Part shown: in pieces, positions 45,443-54,158 of the stretch
Layout: every line of letters begins with the position of its first letter
Numbering within the stretch: the first letter of the stretch is position 1
From: an uncultured Nitrospira sp.
Lineage (GTDB): Bacteria > Nitrospirota > Nitrospiria > Nitrospirales > Nitrospiraceae
DNA length: 64,000 nucleotides
Assembly: GCA_902500775.1 (NCBI GenBank)
Contig: CABVRZ010000010.1
Span: 46,054 to 110,053 of the forward strand
Direction of reading: 5' to 3'
The notes under the pieces: generated by a model
What the model saw: only the letters and a program-made list of their open reading frames with translations
Told to the model about the DNA's origin: nothing
Databases searched by the model: none
Program-made: the position numbers and the translations under genes

Positions 45443-46140
45443 CCCTTGACTCCGACAGCAGCCGGTTCTATTGGCTTGGCTTGAGGTGGGATCAGGGCCA
45501 GGAGTTCCACTACCACGGAATCCATCTGCAAGGCCGTGCGCCTGATCCGCGTGAGGAAGTAATTATAGGCAATGACGGCAGGAATCGCCGCAAACAGTCC
45601 CGCAGCGGTGGCGATCAAGGCTTCAGACACTCCGGGAGCCACAGCCGCAATACTGGCCGTGCCTTGGGCACCAATCTCCCGGAACGAATCGATGATCCCC
45701 ATCACAGTTCCCAACAACCCAACGAATGGGCTGATATTCCCGGTTGTGGCAAGGAAAGGAAGGAAAGATTCCAATTTGGCGATTTGACTCTGAGCGATAT
45801 GGGCGGCCGTCCGTTCCATCACATGCCGATCAAAGGCAAGCGCGCCGTTCTCTTTCACCTCCGTCGGAATGTAGCCGATCCGCTGGACGACGGTGTGAAA
45901 AATCTTCGCGCAGGGGCTACCAGCAGTTTGTTGGAGCTGCCGCGTCACCTCTTCGACATCTCTTGCCCGCAAGAGCACCGCCATGAAACGCCGATCTTTC
46001 TCGTCAGCTGCACGGAAGCTCGCCCACTTGTAGAAAATAATCGCCCAAGAAACGATCGAAAAACTCAATAACAGCAAGAGGACCACTTTGGAGACGATCC
46101 CCAACGACATGATAACTCCGAGCGGGCCAGCTTGAAACAT
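45439..46140 (-). CDS. tolQ: TolQ (ExbB family) proton channel subunit
   Basis: 233 residues with three membrane segments: VVLLLLLSFSIVSWAIIFYKW near the N-terminus, LPFLATTGNISPFVGLLGTVMGI in the middle and EALIATAAGLFAAIPAVIAYNYF near the end. These carry the conserved MotA/ExbB proton-path motifs. It is the first gene of the Tol run. The 75 bases between it and tRNA-Asp should hold the promoter, unless transcription comes from the tRNA genes, which lie upstream in the same direction. Confidence 0.93.
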   Translation of the reverse strand: MFQAGPLGVIMSLGIVSKVVLLLLLSFSIVSWAIIFYKWASFRAADEKDRRFMAVLLRARDVEEVTRQLQQTAGSPCAKIFHTVVQRIGYIPTEVKENGALAFDRHVMERTAAHIAQSQIAKLESFLPFLATTGNISPFVGLLGTVMGIIDSFREIGAQGTASIAAVAPGVSEALIATAAGLFAAIPAVIAYNYFLTRIRRTALQMDSVVVELLALIPPQAKPIEPAAVGVKG

Positions 46141-46214
46141 ACGGGTCTCGACGTGCCTCCTTAGATTTCAGTCACTCTGTGCAACGTGGAATTGTACCAA
46201 ACACTGGGGAAAAA

Positions 46215-46292
46215 TGGCGGGGCCGACGGGATTTGAACCCGCGACCTCCAGATTGACAATCTGGCGTCCTAACCAGGCTGAACGACGGCCCC
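46215..46292 (-). tRNA. tRNA-Asp (GTC)
   Basis: A full cloverleaf is readable on the minus strand: acceptor GGGGCCG/CGGCCCC, anticodon stem CCAGA/TCTGG with loop TTGTCAA (anticodon GTC), T loop GTTCAAATC. Discriminator G and an encoded CCA follow. Confidence 0.95.
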
Positions 46293-46426
46293 GCAAAATC
46301 TAGCTATGGCGGAAGATTGCAAATGACAAGACGCTCTCAGTTTGGTCGCCGATCAAGCCCCGAGCTGAGGAACAAACCCTCCGTACAACATCACCCTCCC
46401 TGCCGCTGCTTACCACGATTCCACAT

Positions 46427-46502
46427 TGGTAGGCGGAACAGGGATTGAACCTGTGACCTCTGCCTTGTAAGGGCAGCGCTCTCCCAACTGAGCTATCCGC
46501 CC
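46427..46502 (-). tRNA. tRNA-Val (TAC)
   Basis: The minus strand shows acceptor GGGCGGA/TCCGCCT, D arm GCTCAGTTGGGAGAGC, anticodon arm CTGCC-CTTACAA-GGCAG (anticodon TAC) and T arm ACAGGTTCAATCCCTGT. Encoded CCA is present. It lies 134 bases upstream of tRNA-Asp in the same direction. Confidence 0.95.
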
Positions 46503-46622
46503 AATTTGCTGAACAAGCTCGGCGGAGCCTATCAAGTCCATACTGCCTTGTCAACCGGCGTGGGCATCTTTCATCTTCGCTTTCCACCTTTTCCATGGTG
46601 CAGAAGACGAGGTCTTCAGGCG

Positions 46623-47573
46623 CTACGCATTTGTGCTATCCGACCCGCGCCGCTTCAGCTGCCTCGGGAAAAATTGTCGGTGAACATGCTTGAGCCGGCT
46701 CCGTTCAACATGCGTGTAGATCTGAGTCGTGGCAATATCGGCATGTCCCAGCATCGTTTGAACGGCTCGAAGATCAGCTCCCCCTTCCAGCAAATGCGTG
46801 GCAAACGAATGTCGAAGCACATGCGGCGAGATCGACTTGGTAATTCCAGCACGTCGTGCTCGTTGCAGCAGCAGCTTCCAACAGGCTTGCCTCGTCAACC
46901 CCCGTCCTCGGCGACTAACGAACAGCACACGCGTTGAGCGGCCCTTGAGGAGCACGGGACGAACGTGATCAAGATACTCAGTCAAAAGATCCCGCGCCGT
47001 CTGTCCCATGGGAACCATCCGTTCCTTGGCACCTTTCCCCATGACCCGAAGACAGCCGAGGCTCAGATCCACATGAGCGAGAGTCAACCCCACGAGCTCT
47101 GACACACGAAGACCTGCCGCATATAACAATTCCAACATGGCCCGATCACGGTGATCCTCGGCACGATCACGCGGAGGCAACTCCAATAATGCGGTCACCT
47201 CAGACCTCGTCAGCGTTTTAGGCAACCGAATAGGCCGGCGTGAGACCGCGATGTCACGGAGTGGACTCCCCTCCATAACCCGTTCTCGTACCAGAAACCG
47301 GTACCAACCTCGTGTAGCCGAAAGAATTCGAGCCACCGACGACCACGCCAACGATTCATCTTTGAGAACGGCCAGAAACGACCGGATCACTTGCGGTGAG
47401 ACGCCATCGCTCATGCGAAGTCGATGTATCGACAAATGTCGTTGCAATCGAAAGAGGTCGCGCCGGTACGCCTCTACCGTATTGGTGGCCAACCCTCCCT
47501 CAACTCTCAGTTGTGTGAGATACCGTTCAACCAGAGGATCGAGGAGCGCAACCGTTGGGGTCGTCCTAGGCAT
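46623..47573 (-). CDS. xerD: Tyrosine recombinase XerD (XerC/D family)
   Basis: About 316 residues from the ATG at 47573 (an earlier in-frame codon exists at 47612). The N-terminal SAM-like domain is ERYLTQLRVEGGLATNTVEAY. The catalytic set is complete: Arg in YAAGLRVSELVGL, Lys in VMGKGAKERMVP, His/Arg in PHVLRHSFATHLLEGGADL, His in MLGHADIATTQ, and Tyr in QIYTHV. It resolves chromosome dimers at dif with XerC, and some elements use it for integration. No dif-like site is identified in the window. Confidence 0.9.
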   Translation of the reverse strand: MPRTTPTVALLDPLVERYLTQLRVEGGLATNTVEAYRRDLFRLQRHLSIHRLRMSDGVSPQVIRSFLAVLKDESLAWSSVARILSATRGWYRFLVRERVMEGSPLRDIAVSRRPIRLPKTLTRSEVTALLELPPRDRAEDHRDRAMLELLYAAGLRVSELVGLTLAHVDLSLGCLRVMGKGAKERMVPMGQTARDLLTEYLDHVRPVLLKGRSTRVLFVSRRGRGLTRQACWKLLLQRARRAGITKSISPHVLRHSFATHLLEGGADLRAVQTMLGHADIATTQIYTHVERSRLKHVHRQFFPRQLKRRGSDSTNA

Positions 47574-47635
47574 CACGCACGCCACTATAGTCAACTCAGG
47601 CGTTCTGCACAATGATGCTCCCAGTATAGTTCTCC

Positions 47636-47664
47636 TTGACAGGCCACCGCCTTTCCGATACTAG
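47636..47664 (+). promoter_or_regulatory. Possible sigma-70-type promoter for the LpoA-like operon
   Basis: TTGACA at 47636–47641 is followed after 17 bases by TACTAG. The -35 box is consensus; the -10 is weak. It lies about 30 bases before the ATG at 47696 and argues against a TTG start at 47636. Confidence 0.45.
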
Positions 47665-47695
47665 TCTGCGTGCGGCCTACCATCGGCCGAACGGA

Positions 47696-49672
47696 ATGCT
47701 CGCCTATTCACATCACCCATTGCTCAGCTCCGCTCGATTGTTGCTGGTGGTCGCCATCAGTGTGACCGTACCGCTCAACGAGGCCCTTGGCCTGACTCGA
47801 GCGGAGGCAACTGGTACGGCAGAGTCCTCCAAGCCCATCGTTCCTCTCCCGCCAGTATTGACCCAGGCCAAGCACTTGATTGAAAAAGGAGACTCAGAGT
47901 CAGCCGCGACCGTGCTGCGTCGATACTTAACCACGACGCCTCCCCCAGAACACCTTGACGACACCTACCTGCTACTCGGTGCCGCCCTCTACGGCATGAA
48001 AGACTATGCGGAAACCCTTCGTACTCTCAACCAACTCCAGATGGAGTTTCCTGAATCCGATTTACTTGAGCGGAGCAAGCTCTTGATGACCCGCACCCAT
48101 ACGGCCATGGGCAATTTTGATCTCGCCTTGCCTTTATTGGCCCAAGTGCGAACCACCACACAGGATGAGAGTACGAAACGTGAGGTGCAGCAACTGACGG
48201 CCGAACTCCTGGCCAAAAAGAAAGATTATGTGCGCGCGATCCATACCTTGCTGGAGGGCATGACTGGCAGCTCAGATGCACAGATGAGCGAGACACGGGA
48301 ACAAATCCGTCAGTTCATCTCCGACAAGCTGGATAAACGCGGCCTCACCCGCGTGCGCGAAGCCTATCCCCGTTCGTATCCAGGTGACCTCGCCTCACTC
48401 CGCCTCATCGACTATTACATCGGACGAGGCGAAGACCACTTGGCGGAACGGGAAACCCGGCACTTTCTCACGGCGTTTCCGGCACACCCTTCCGTCCCAA
48501 AAGTGAACGAGTCACTAGATCTCATCAAAACAAGGTTAAAAGCCAATCAATACCTCCTCGCAGCCGTTCTCCCGTTATCCGGACCACTCTCCAGCTTCGC
48601 CACGGATGTCCTGCAAGGGATTCAACTGGCAGTGGAACGAGCGCGTGAGCAGCCGGGGTCACCACCGATCGGATTGATCGTCAAGGACCATGACGCCGAC
48701 CGGCAAGGGTTTTTGGACGATCTTTCGACATTGCTCCATGATGATCGTCCGCTCATCGTCATCGGTCCGATGCTGTCGAAGAACCTTCCGGTCATGGCGG
48801 AAATGGCCCAAAAGACCAGAATTCCGTTGATCACCCCGGCCGCCACCCTCCCCAATGTGCGTCGACTGGGCAGTTACCTCTTCAGCACCGCGCTGACCTA
48901 TGGGATGCAAGCCGAACGAATCGCCACCTACGCAGCCAAGGAACAGAGCTTCCGACGATTCGGCATTCTCTATCCCGATACCGTCTATGGCCGTGAGTTG
49001 GGCCGCCTCTTTGCACAAGAGGTGCAGCGGCTGGACGGTGAAATTATCGCGATGGAAGCCTTCAAGGAGGGAGACACCGATTTTGCTCCCCAAATCCAAC
49101 GACTCAAAGCCGAAGACCTGAAAAAGTATGGATTGGCCGTCCCGGTCGAGGTGCCTCATCCAACGGGAAAACCCCTTAGCCGAAATGAAAAGCGAGTCCT
49201 CTATACACCAGGCTTCGATGCGATCTTCATTCCGAGCCGCTCGAAAGAGATCGGCCTCCTGGCCGCACAACTGGCCTTCCATGACATCAAGGTCCCCCTT
49301 CTCGGGACCAACGGATGGAACTCCCAGGATTTTGCTCGCACTGCGGATCGCGCCGTGGACGGCGCGACCTTCGTCGATGGCTTCTTCATCGATAGTCCGA
49401 ATCCCAGCGTGCAGGAGTTTGTCCAACGACACCAGAAACGCTTTGAATCCTCTCCCTCCCTCTTCACCATGCAGGGCTACGATGCCGCCAGAATCGCCAT
49501 CGATGGTATCCGCCACGGCGCCACCTCCGGAGACACTCTACAAGACTACCTGGCGACCTCGCGCAATCTGCCGGCACTGACAGGACCGGCTGGGTTCGGA
49601 CCGGACGGGACTCTGCACCGACCGCTCTTTCTTCTTCAGGTCAAACAAGGTAAGTTTGTGCAACTGAACTGA
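47696..49672 (+). CDS. LpoA-like protein: TPR domain plus periplasmic ligand-binding fold
   Basis: About 658 residues from the ATG at 47696. A hydrophobic N-terminus (LLLVVAISVTVPLNEALG) acts as a signal. Residues about 45–280 hold TPR-type helices (AKHLIEKGDSESAATVLRRYL, YLLLGAALYGMKDYAETLRTL). From about 285 a type I periplasmic-binding fold begins (LLAAVLPLSGPLSSFATDVLQGIQLAVERA, IGPMLSKNLPVMAEMAQ, FGILYPDTVYGRELGRLFAQEV). This order is that of LpoA, which activates penicillin-binding protein 1A, and of related amino-acid-binding proteins. Its gene leads a plus-strand run with an M50 protease and trpS. Confidence 0.8.
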   Translation: MLAYSHHPLLSSARLLLVVAISVTVPLNEALGLTRAEATGTAESSKPIVPLPPVLTQAKHLIEKGDSESAATVLRRYLTTTPPPEHLDDTYLLLGAALYGMKDYAETLRTLNQLQMEFPESDLLERSKLLMTRTHTAMGNFDLALPLLAQVRTTTQDESTKREVQQLTAELLAKKKDYVRAIHTLLEGMTGSSDAQMSETREQIRQFISDKLDKRGLTRVREAYPRSYPGDLASLRLIDYYIGRGEDHLAERETRHFLTAFPAHPSVPKVNESLDLIKTRLKANQYLLAAVLPLSGPLSSFATDVLQGIQLAVERAREQPGSPPIGLIVKDHDADRQGFLDDLSTLLHDDRPLIVIGPMLSKNLPVMAEMAQKTRIPLITPAATLPNVRRLGSYLFSTALTYGMQAERIATYAAKEQSFRRFGILYPDTVYGRELGRLFAQEVQRLDGEIIAMEAFKEGDTDFAPQIQRLKAEDLKKYGLAVPVEVPHPTGKPLSRNEKRVLYTPGFDAIFIPSRSKEIGLLAAQLAFHDIKVPLLGTNGWNSQDFARTADRAVDGATFVDGFFIDSPNPSVQEFVQRHQKRFESSPSLFTMQGYDAARIAIDGIRHGATSGDTLQDYLATSRNLPALTGPAGFGPDGTLHRPLFLLQVKQGKFVQLN

Positions 49673-49682
49673 GCACAGGCCT

Positions 49683-50423
49683 ATGAGTTCGTTGTCACAA
49701 ATCCTCCACACCCTCTCCTACATGGGACTCCCGCTCCTGTTTGCCATGGTCCTCCATGAGTATGCTCACGGCTGGACGGCGGAGAAATGTGGGGACCCGA
49801 CCGCAAAACTGCAGGGCCGGCTCACGATTAATCCATTGGCGCACATCGACCCATTCGGCACGATCATTCTCCCGCTGATCTGCTTGATGCTACCGGGGAG
49901 CTTTCTCCTGGGCTGGGCCAAACCGGTCCCGATCAATCCTGGAAACATGCGTCAGCCTCGGCGTGATATGGCTCTCACGGCGGCAGCCGGGCCAGGCATG
50001 AATCTGGTGTTAGCCGTCGCCAGCGCCTTGCTCTTAGCCGTGATTTTAACGATCGAGCCAACCTTGTCCATCCGCAATAGTGGGGACGCTGATCCAGCGT
50101 CTAGTTTATTTGGGAGTATGTTTCTCCGACCGATTGCCGTCATGGCGCTCTACTCCGTGATGATCAATGTCTTCCTGGCTCTTTTCAACCTGCTTCCGAT
50201 TCCCCCGCTCGACGGTGGCCGCATCTTGACCGCCATGCTTCCACCGAAGTCCGCTATGGCCTTAGCTAGGTTGGAGCCATACGGAATGCTCATTCTGGTT
50301 GGACTGATCGTGTTCGACAAGGAACTGGGCATCATCCATATGATCACCGGAACCTTTGCCAAGGGCTTGTCCGGAACCATTCTGTCCACCGCGCTTGGCC
50401 TTCGTCCAGGAGCTGCCCAATGA
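49683..50423 (+). CDS. Site-2 protease-like M50 family membrane metalloprotease
   Basis: 246 residues with about five hydrophobic segments. The zinc site is HEYAH in MVLHEYAHGWTAEKCGD, and the third ligand is the Asp in FNLLPIPPLDGGRILTAML. This matches the small single-domain branch of M50 proteases without a PDZ domain, often called FwdE-like or YwhC-like. Such enzymes cut transmembrane segments. The target is not known. The stop overlaps the start of trpS by 4 bases. Confidence 0.88.
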   Translation: MSSLSQILHTLSYMGLPLLFAMVLHEYAHGWTAEKCGDPTAKLQGRLTINPLAHIDPFGTIILPLICLMLPGSFLLGWAKPVPINPGNMRQPRRDMALTAAAGPGMNLVLAVASALLLAVILTIEPTLSIRNSGDADPASSLFGSMFLRPIAVMALYSVMINVFLALFNLLPIPPLDGGRILTAMLPPKSAMALARLEPYGMLILVGLIVFDKELGIIHMITGTFAKGLSGTILSTALGLRPGAAQ

Positions 50424-51412
50424 CCACGCCACGCAAACGAGTGCTCAGCGGCATGCAGCCCAGCGGCCTGATGCATCTGGGGAATTACCTGGGCGCACTG
50501 GAGAATTGGAAAGCCTTGCAAGCGCAGTACGACTGTTATTTCTTCGTCGCTGACTGGCACGCCCTGTCGACGAACTATGCAGACACCAGCCGGATTCGGA
50601 TATTCGTCCGTGACATGGTGATCGATTGGCTCGCCGGCGGCATCGATCCGGAACGTGCCACAATTTTCATCCAATCCCGAATACCCGAACATGCGATCTT
50701 ACATCTCTTGCTCTCCATGATGGCTCCCGTCTCATGGCTCGAACGGAATCCGACGTATAAGGAGAAGCAGGAGGAGATCAAAGAGAAGGATCTCACGACA
50801 TACGGCTTTCTGGGCTACCCTGTGCTACAAGCCGCCGATATTCTGCTGTACAAGCCTGATTTTGTGCCGGTCGGCAAGGATCAACTCCCCCATTTGGAGC
50901 TGACGAGGGAACTCGCACGGCGTTTCAACGACATCTACAAGACCACCGTGTTTCCGGAACCGAAGGAACATCTGACGAAGTTTCCCAAGGTGATCGGCAC
51001 TGATGGCCGCAAGATGAGCAAGAGCTATCACAATACGATCAACCTCTCCGACACGGAACCGGTCGTTCGGCAGAAGCTCAAGACCATGGTCACCGATCCG
51101 GCCCGTGTGCGACGAACCGACCCTGGTAACCCAGACCTCTGCCCGGTCTACGAATTCCATAAGATTTACTCGCCACAGGGCACTCAAGACCAAATCAACA
51201 CAGACTGCCGCACGGCCGCGATCGGCTGCATCGACTGCAAAAAGCTAGTGGCGGACCGGATGGTGGAACAACTGACACCGATCTGGGACAAACGCGCCAA
51301 ACTCACCCAAGAGCCATCACGCGTTGATGCGATCGTTGAAGCCGGCAGCAAACGAGCAGCGGTAGTGGCCAAGTCGACCCTCGCTGAAGTTAACGAGGCG
51401 ATGAAAATTTAA
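50420..51412 (+). CDS. trpS: Tryptophanyl-tRNA synthetase
   Basis: 330 residues. HIGH-type motif in GMQPSGLMHLGNYLGAL, KMSKS motif in GRKMSKSYHNTINLS, and the tryptophan-binding segment LGYPVLQAADILLYKPDFVPVGKDQ with DQLPHLELTRELARRF. It charges tRNA-Trp. The start overlaps the M50 protease stop (ATGA). No T-box or trp leader is seen, as expected for an internal operon gene. Confidence 0.96.
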   Translation: MTTPRKRVLSGMQPSGLMHLGNYLGALENWKALQAQYDCYFFVADWHALSTNYADTSRIRIFVRDMVIDWLAGGIDPERATIFIQSRIPEHAILHLLLSMMAPVSWLERNPTYKEKQEEIKEKDLTTYGFLGYPVLQAADILLYKPDFVPVGKDQLPHLELTRELARRFNDIYKTTVFPEPKEHLTKFPKVIGTDGRKMSKSYHNTINLSDTEPVVRQKLKTMVTDPARVRRTDPGNPDLCPVYEFHKIYSPQGTQDQINTDCRTAAIGCIDCKKLVADRMVEQLTPIWDKRAKLTQEPSRVDAIVEAGSKRAAVVAKSTLAEVNEAMKI

Positions 51413-51726
51413 CGCGCCATTGAAATAGTCCGCCAACTTCGCTCTCGGGACTCAGAAACAGACCAGCCAGCTCAAACCGCACGCCAACGCCGCTGCCCGA
51501 TCGCGGAACTCATCCAGGTACTTCATGAGCGTGATGCCCATTACTCCATGATACTCCCACGATGTGGGGAGCACCTGCTCTACCTCATGTCTTATAAACC
51601 TCTAGCAGCCTAAATAGGAACAGGATGCCACTTCGACCATTCAGCGTGTTGCTTGATATAACCATTTATAAATGACTACACAAGATTGCCAACGGTAAGC
51701 GAGACATGGAAGGGAGGTGCCGTTAC
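51413..51726. other. Interval of about 310 bases with a HypD-like fragment and TA leader
   Basis: No complete gene is seen. It contains a short minus-strand fragment (51452–51526) described separately. The last 70 bases form the leader of the Phd-like gene: they include a 10-base palindrome ATTTATAAAT at 51664–51673, which could be an operator, and GGGAGG before the ATG. Confidence 0.5.
51452..51526 (-). pseudogene. Fragment resembling the N-terminus of HypD
   Basis: Reads MKYLDEFRDRAAALACG and stops after 24 codons. The start resembles the N-terminus of hydrogenase maturation protein HypD (MKYxDEFRD). A second similar fragment lies at 52253–52429. The stretch is short, so the assignment is tentative. 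Confidence 0.35.
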
Positions 51727-51954
51727 ATGAAAACCATGGCCGTGACTGACTTTAAGGCGCACGTGTTGAAAGTATTGGGAAAAGTTGCGAAAACACGAGA
51801 GCCGGTAGTGGGCACAAAACGAGGCACGCCGCTCGCCGAAATTGTTCCATTTGCTGGAAAGCGTACGGCACCGGGCTGACTCGCGGAAGCTCTAGTTTTT
51901 GAAGATGACATTGTGTCGCCTCTCGGCGAAGCCGAGTGGAACGTCTGCCGGTGA
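51727..51954 (+). pseudogene. Phd/YefM-type antitoxin with in-frame stop
   Basis: The ATG at 51727 follows GGGAGG. The first 50 codons read MKTMAVTDFKAHVLKVLGKV, then TREPVVGTKRGTPLAEIVPF, the Phd DNA-binding domain. A TGA at 51877 interrupts. The same frame then continues as LAEALVFEDDIVSPLGEAEW to a second stop at 51952, the expected toxin-binding tail. A single C-to-T change (CGA to TGA) explains the stop. The shortened protein would keep DNA binding but lose toxin neutralisation. The final stop overlaps the GTG of the VapC remnant. Confidence 0.82.
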
Positions 51955-52349
51955 AGTACGTGCTGGGTACGCATGTCTCGGTCTGGTCGCAGATGAACCC
52001 TTAGCGCTGTATCCTCACGTCCGCACCCTTCTCAATAATCCCGACCACTATGCGGAACTCCTCTTCTCAGTGATATCGGCGTGGGAGTTCAGTAAGTTGT
52101 TGGAGAAAAAACGGATCGAGATTTCCTGCGATCCTGAAGAATGGTTTCGTGTCGCACTCAAGATGTCCAAGCTCCGGCTCGTGCCTCTCACCCCCACACT
52201 CAGCTACCGATCGACCACGCTACCTTCAGCCGTTTCACGGAGATCCGGCCGATCAAATCATTGTCGCAACCGCGAGAGAAGAGAATACGACCGTGCTGAC
52301 CGAAGACACTCTCATCCGGCAATACAAGCACATGCGCACGCTTTGGTGA
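51951..52349 (+). pseudogene. VapC-type PIN-domain toxin, decayed
   Basis: It starts GTG at 51951 as VKYVLGTHVSVWSQ; the family has an Asp (LLDTH) where this has Gly, so the first catalytic metal ligand is gone. A frameshift near 51993 moves to ALYPHVRTLLNN and LLFSVISAWEFSKLLEKKR. A second near 52225 moves to PFHGDPADQIIVATAREENT with the late Asp, ending at 52349. PIN toxins cleave RNA; this copy cannot. It pairs with the Phd-like pseudogene just upstream. Confidence 0.8.
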
Positions 52350-52429
52350 TCAGCAACAAGGCTGCCTCCGCGTAATCCGCCCACCAGCGCCGCCGCAGCA
52401 CGATCGCAGAACTCATTGACGTACTTCAT
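52253..52429 (-). pseudogene. Second HypD-like N-terminal fragment
   Basis: Reads MKYVNEFCDRAAAALVGGL from 52429 and then runs antisense over the VapC remnant without further similarity. About 31 of 39 bases around the start match the fragment at 51488–51526. The two look like copies of the same 5' gene end. Confidence 0.3.
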
Positions 52430-52546
52430 GGCCAAGATCTTCCGCAATTCCGTTGCTCGACATCATTACTGCGATTAGCTAACTCACGCCCGTCTCGGTC
52501 CTCGACTTGGCAGGGCTTAACTTGGTGTCCTCGATCGAAACCCCGA

Positions 52547-53002
52547 CTAACTCACTCTGATTCCTATTTCTTCCGGGGGGTCAATCCTGTTGTAGACAAG
52601 CCACATACGGTAGTAAATGTGACCTTTCTCTCTATTCAAGAAGAACACCCAAACACTTTCCCTCCCTGCGAATTCATAGAGGGTGTACCCTTGCGCTTTG
52701 CGTCTATTTACGAGCTTCTCGAAGTCACTGAAAGGCGCGCTACGCCCAGAATATGGAACAAGTCGAGAAACAAATGAATCTGTTTCAGCTACCGGGAACG
52801 AGAACTCTCCTTCAGATTGGTTGCGGTCGAGATTGTTTGATGTGGTAATGTTGAATGATGACGAGGGGATGAACTCTGGCAGCCATCCACGACCAAACAA
52901 GTGGTCATTTGCAGCCTCACTGTAGGTCGCGTAGTGGCTTGTAACGACATCGCTGCACCCCGCCACAAGCAACACCACCAGAAAGAGCCAGAGTTCTTTC
53001 AT
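52547..53002 (-). CDS. Small lipoprotein of unknown function
   Basis: 151 residues. Signal with lipobox LVAGC at about residue 16. The mature part begins with a segment (DHLFGRGWLPEFIPSSS) seen in a widespread family of small uncharacterised lipoproteins. No catalytic motif is visible. Codons are richer in A/T than in the flanking core genes. It sits inside the toxin–antitoxin-rich interval, so it may have arrived with mobile DNA. Confidence 0.65.
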   Translation of the reverse strand: MKELWLFLVVLLVAGCSDVVTSHYATYSEAANDHLFGRGWLPEFIPSSSFNITTSNNLDRNQSEGEFSFPVAETDSFVSRLVPYSGRSAPFSDFEKLVNRRKAQGYTLYEFAGRESVWVFFLNREKGHIYYRMWLVYNRIDPPEEIGIRVS

Positions 53003-53019
53003 GTTTTTGATAGCCTCAG

Positions 53020-53369
53020 CTAAGACTTTTCAACCGACTCCGTATAAGAGCAGAATCTGCCTCTATAAGCCTGTTGGGCCGCTGTGAGCCGAACTTTCTC
53101 TACCTTGCCCAGCTTTACATGCTGCTTGGCATGCCATCGATCATGATTGTACTGCATGGCCAGCCAACTCTCCGAAGAACGGCCAAGAGCTTTGGAAAGC
53201 CGTAAAGCCATTTCAGGGTTGATGCGGCTTCTTCCCGTCAGAGTACGATTCAACGTTGCCGCCGCCACACCGAGCATTCCGGCCAGTTCGCGGCCTCTCA
53301 GATTGTTGGGCTCCAGATAGACTTGAGCACAATGAACTCACTAGGACGGGGAGGATTGTGCATCGCCAT
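53020..53369 (-). pseudogene. HigA-type antitoxin with frameshift (and a HigB tail remnant upstream)
   Basis: It starts at 53369 as MAMHNPPRPSEFIVLK, the classic HigA N-terminus. A one-base shift near 53325 leads to VYLEPNNLRGRELAGMLGVA, then TLNRTLTGRSRINPEMALRL and SESWLAMQYNHD, ending at 53020. Only the last 85 codons form an open frame with their own Met, so a shortened HTH protein is possible. Just upstream the DNA encodes YVLDYEDYHL, resembling the end of HigB toxins (xEIxDYH), so the module's toxin seems lost. Confidence 0.78.
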
Positions 53370-53425
53370 GAGGTGGTAGTCCTCATAATCCAAGACGTAG
53401 GCATGACAGCACAAGTGGACACTGG

Positions 53426-53743
53426 TCAGGCTCGTGTGATCCTGCTTCGGCGGATAGGCCGTTTTGATCGTTGCGAGACTTTGGAGACGAGGGGAAACTT
53501 CTCCGGGTGTCTGATGGATTCGACTGCAACGTCCACATCGAGATCGGGCCAATATAGGTGGTGAGGCTGTGGCCAGGCGACGTGCAGCAGCTCTTCCACT
53601 GAGGCCTCCTTAAACCAAGGGAATTCCTTGAACGGAACAAACAGCTCTTCATCGGCCAAGAGTAGCCAGAATCCGTGCTTCGAGATGTTGGTGACTTCAA
53701 CTCCCGAAATGTTTTTGCCAAGCATCGCAGATTTCATCTTCAT
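53426..53743 (-). CDS. DUF2442 protein, second gene of a DUF4160/DUF2442 pair
   Basis: About 105 residues. The DUF2442 core is KNISGVEVTNISKHGFWLLL, then ELFVPFKEFPWFKEASVEEL and YWPDLDVDVAVESIRHPEKF. The family end is near PLVSK; the last 20 residues (QRSKRPIRRSRITRA) look like an extension caused by loss of the normal stop. Genes of this family commonly follow DUF4160 genes and are thought to form toxin–antitoxin-like pairs. It overlaps the DUF4160 gene by 47 bases in another frame. Confidence 0.72.
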   Translation of the reverse strand: MKMKSAMLGKNISGVEVTNISKHGFWLLLADEELFVPFKEFPWFKEASVEELLHVAWPQPHHLYWPDLDVDVAVESIRHPEKFPLVSKVSQRSKRPIRRSRITRA

Positions 53744-53936
53744 GTTCCTCGATAAGAGCTTTGGCAGCTCGGACCTGACTGGTAGACATTCCGAAATTCC
53801 GCGCCAGCTCAATTCTCGGACTTAACCAAAACTTCGCCTCCCCCCGTTCGCTATAGACGTGAACGTGCATTCGGCTTTCCTCGCGAGAGAAGAAGTAGAA
53901 GCGAAATCCCCCTGCTCTAAAGATGGTTGGACTCAG
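53697..53936 (-). CDS. DUF4160 protein with non-standard or damaged start
   Basis: The frame encodes SPTIFRAGGFRFYFFSREES, then MHVHVYSERGEAKFWLSPRI and IEEHEDEICDAWQKHFGS, a complete DUF4160 domain of about 79 residues. No ATG, GTG or TTG lies at the expected place; a CTG at 53936 fits, and an ATG at 53940 is out of frame by one. Either a CTG start is used or a frameshift has killed the gene. An ATG at 53870 would give only the C-terminal part. It precedes DUF2442. Confidence 0.65.
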   Translation of the reverse strand: MSPTIFRAGGFRFYFFSREESRMHVHVYSERGEAKFWLSPRIELARNFGMSTSQVRAAKALIEEHEDEICDAWQKHFGS

Positions 53937-54158
53937 GCATCCCCCCTTCTCTCACCGCCGGTCGATCTCAATACCTCTTCCCTCAAGTTGCGTGTCTTCA
54001 CAAGTAGGGCTGCCCGCTCCTCACAGGGCAAGTCTACGTGTACAAGGCACCTTTCTGCAATATTTCCCGCTACTCACTTCAGTGGATAGACCGTCGGTAG
54101 CTATGCAGCATACATGCCGAATAACGACTCACGCATGAACCAACAATGAGGCACGCAA

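Noticed and set aside
46300..46426. Additional small RNA between the two tRNA genes
   Set aside because: No cloverleaf or defined hairpin with terminator is visible in this spacer.
47636..47695. TTG start for the LpoA-like gene
   Set aside because: The TTG is part of a TTGACA promoter box, and similarity and signal peptide begin after the ATG at 47696.
48659..49516. 285-codon minus-strand frame inside the LpoA-like gene
   Set aside because: It is antisense to a well-supported gene and shows no family resemblance.
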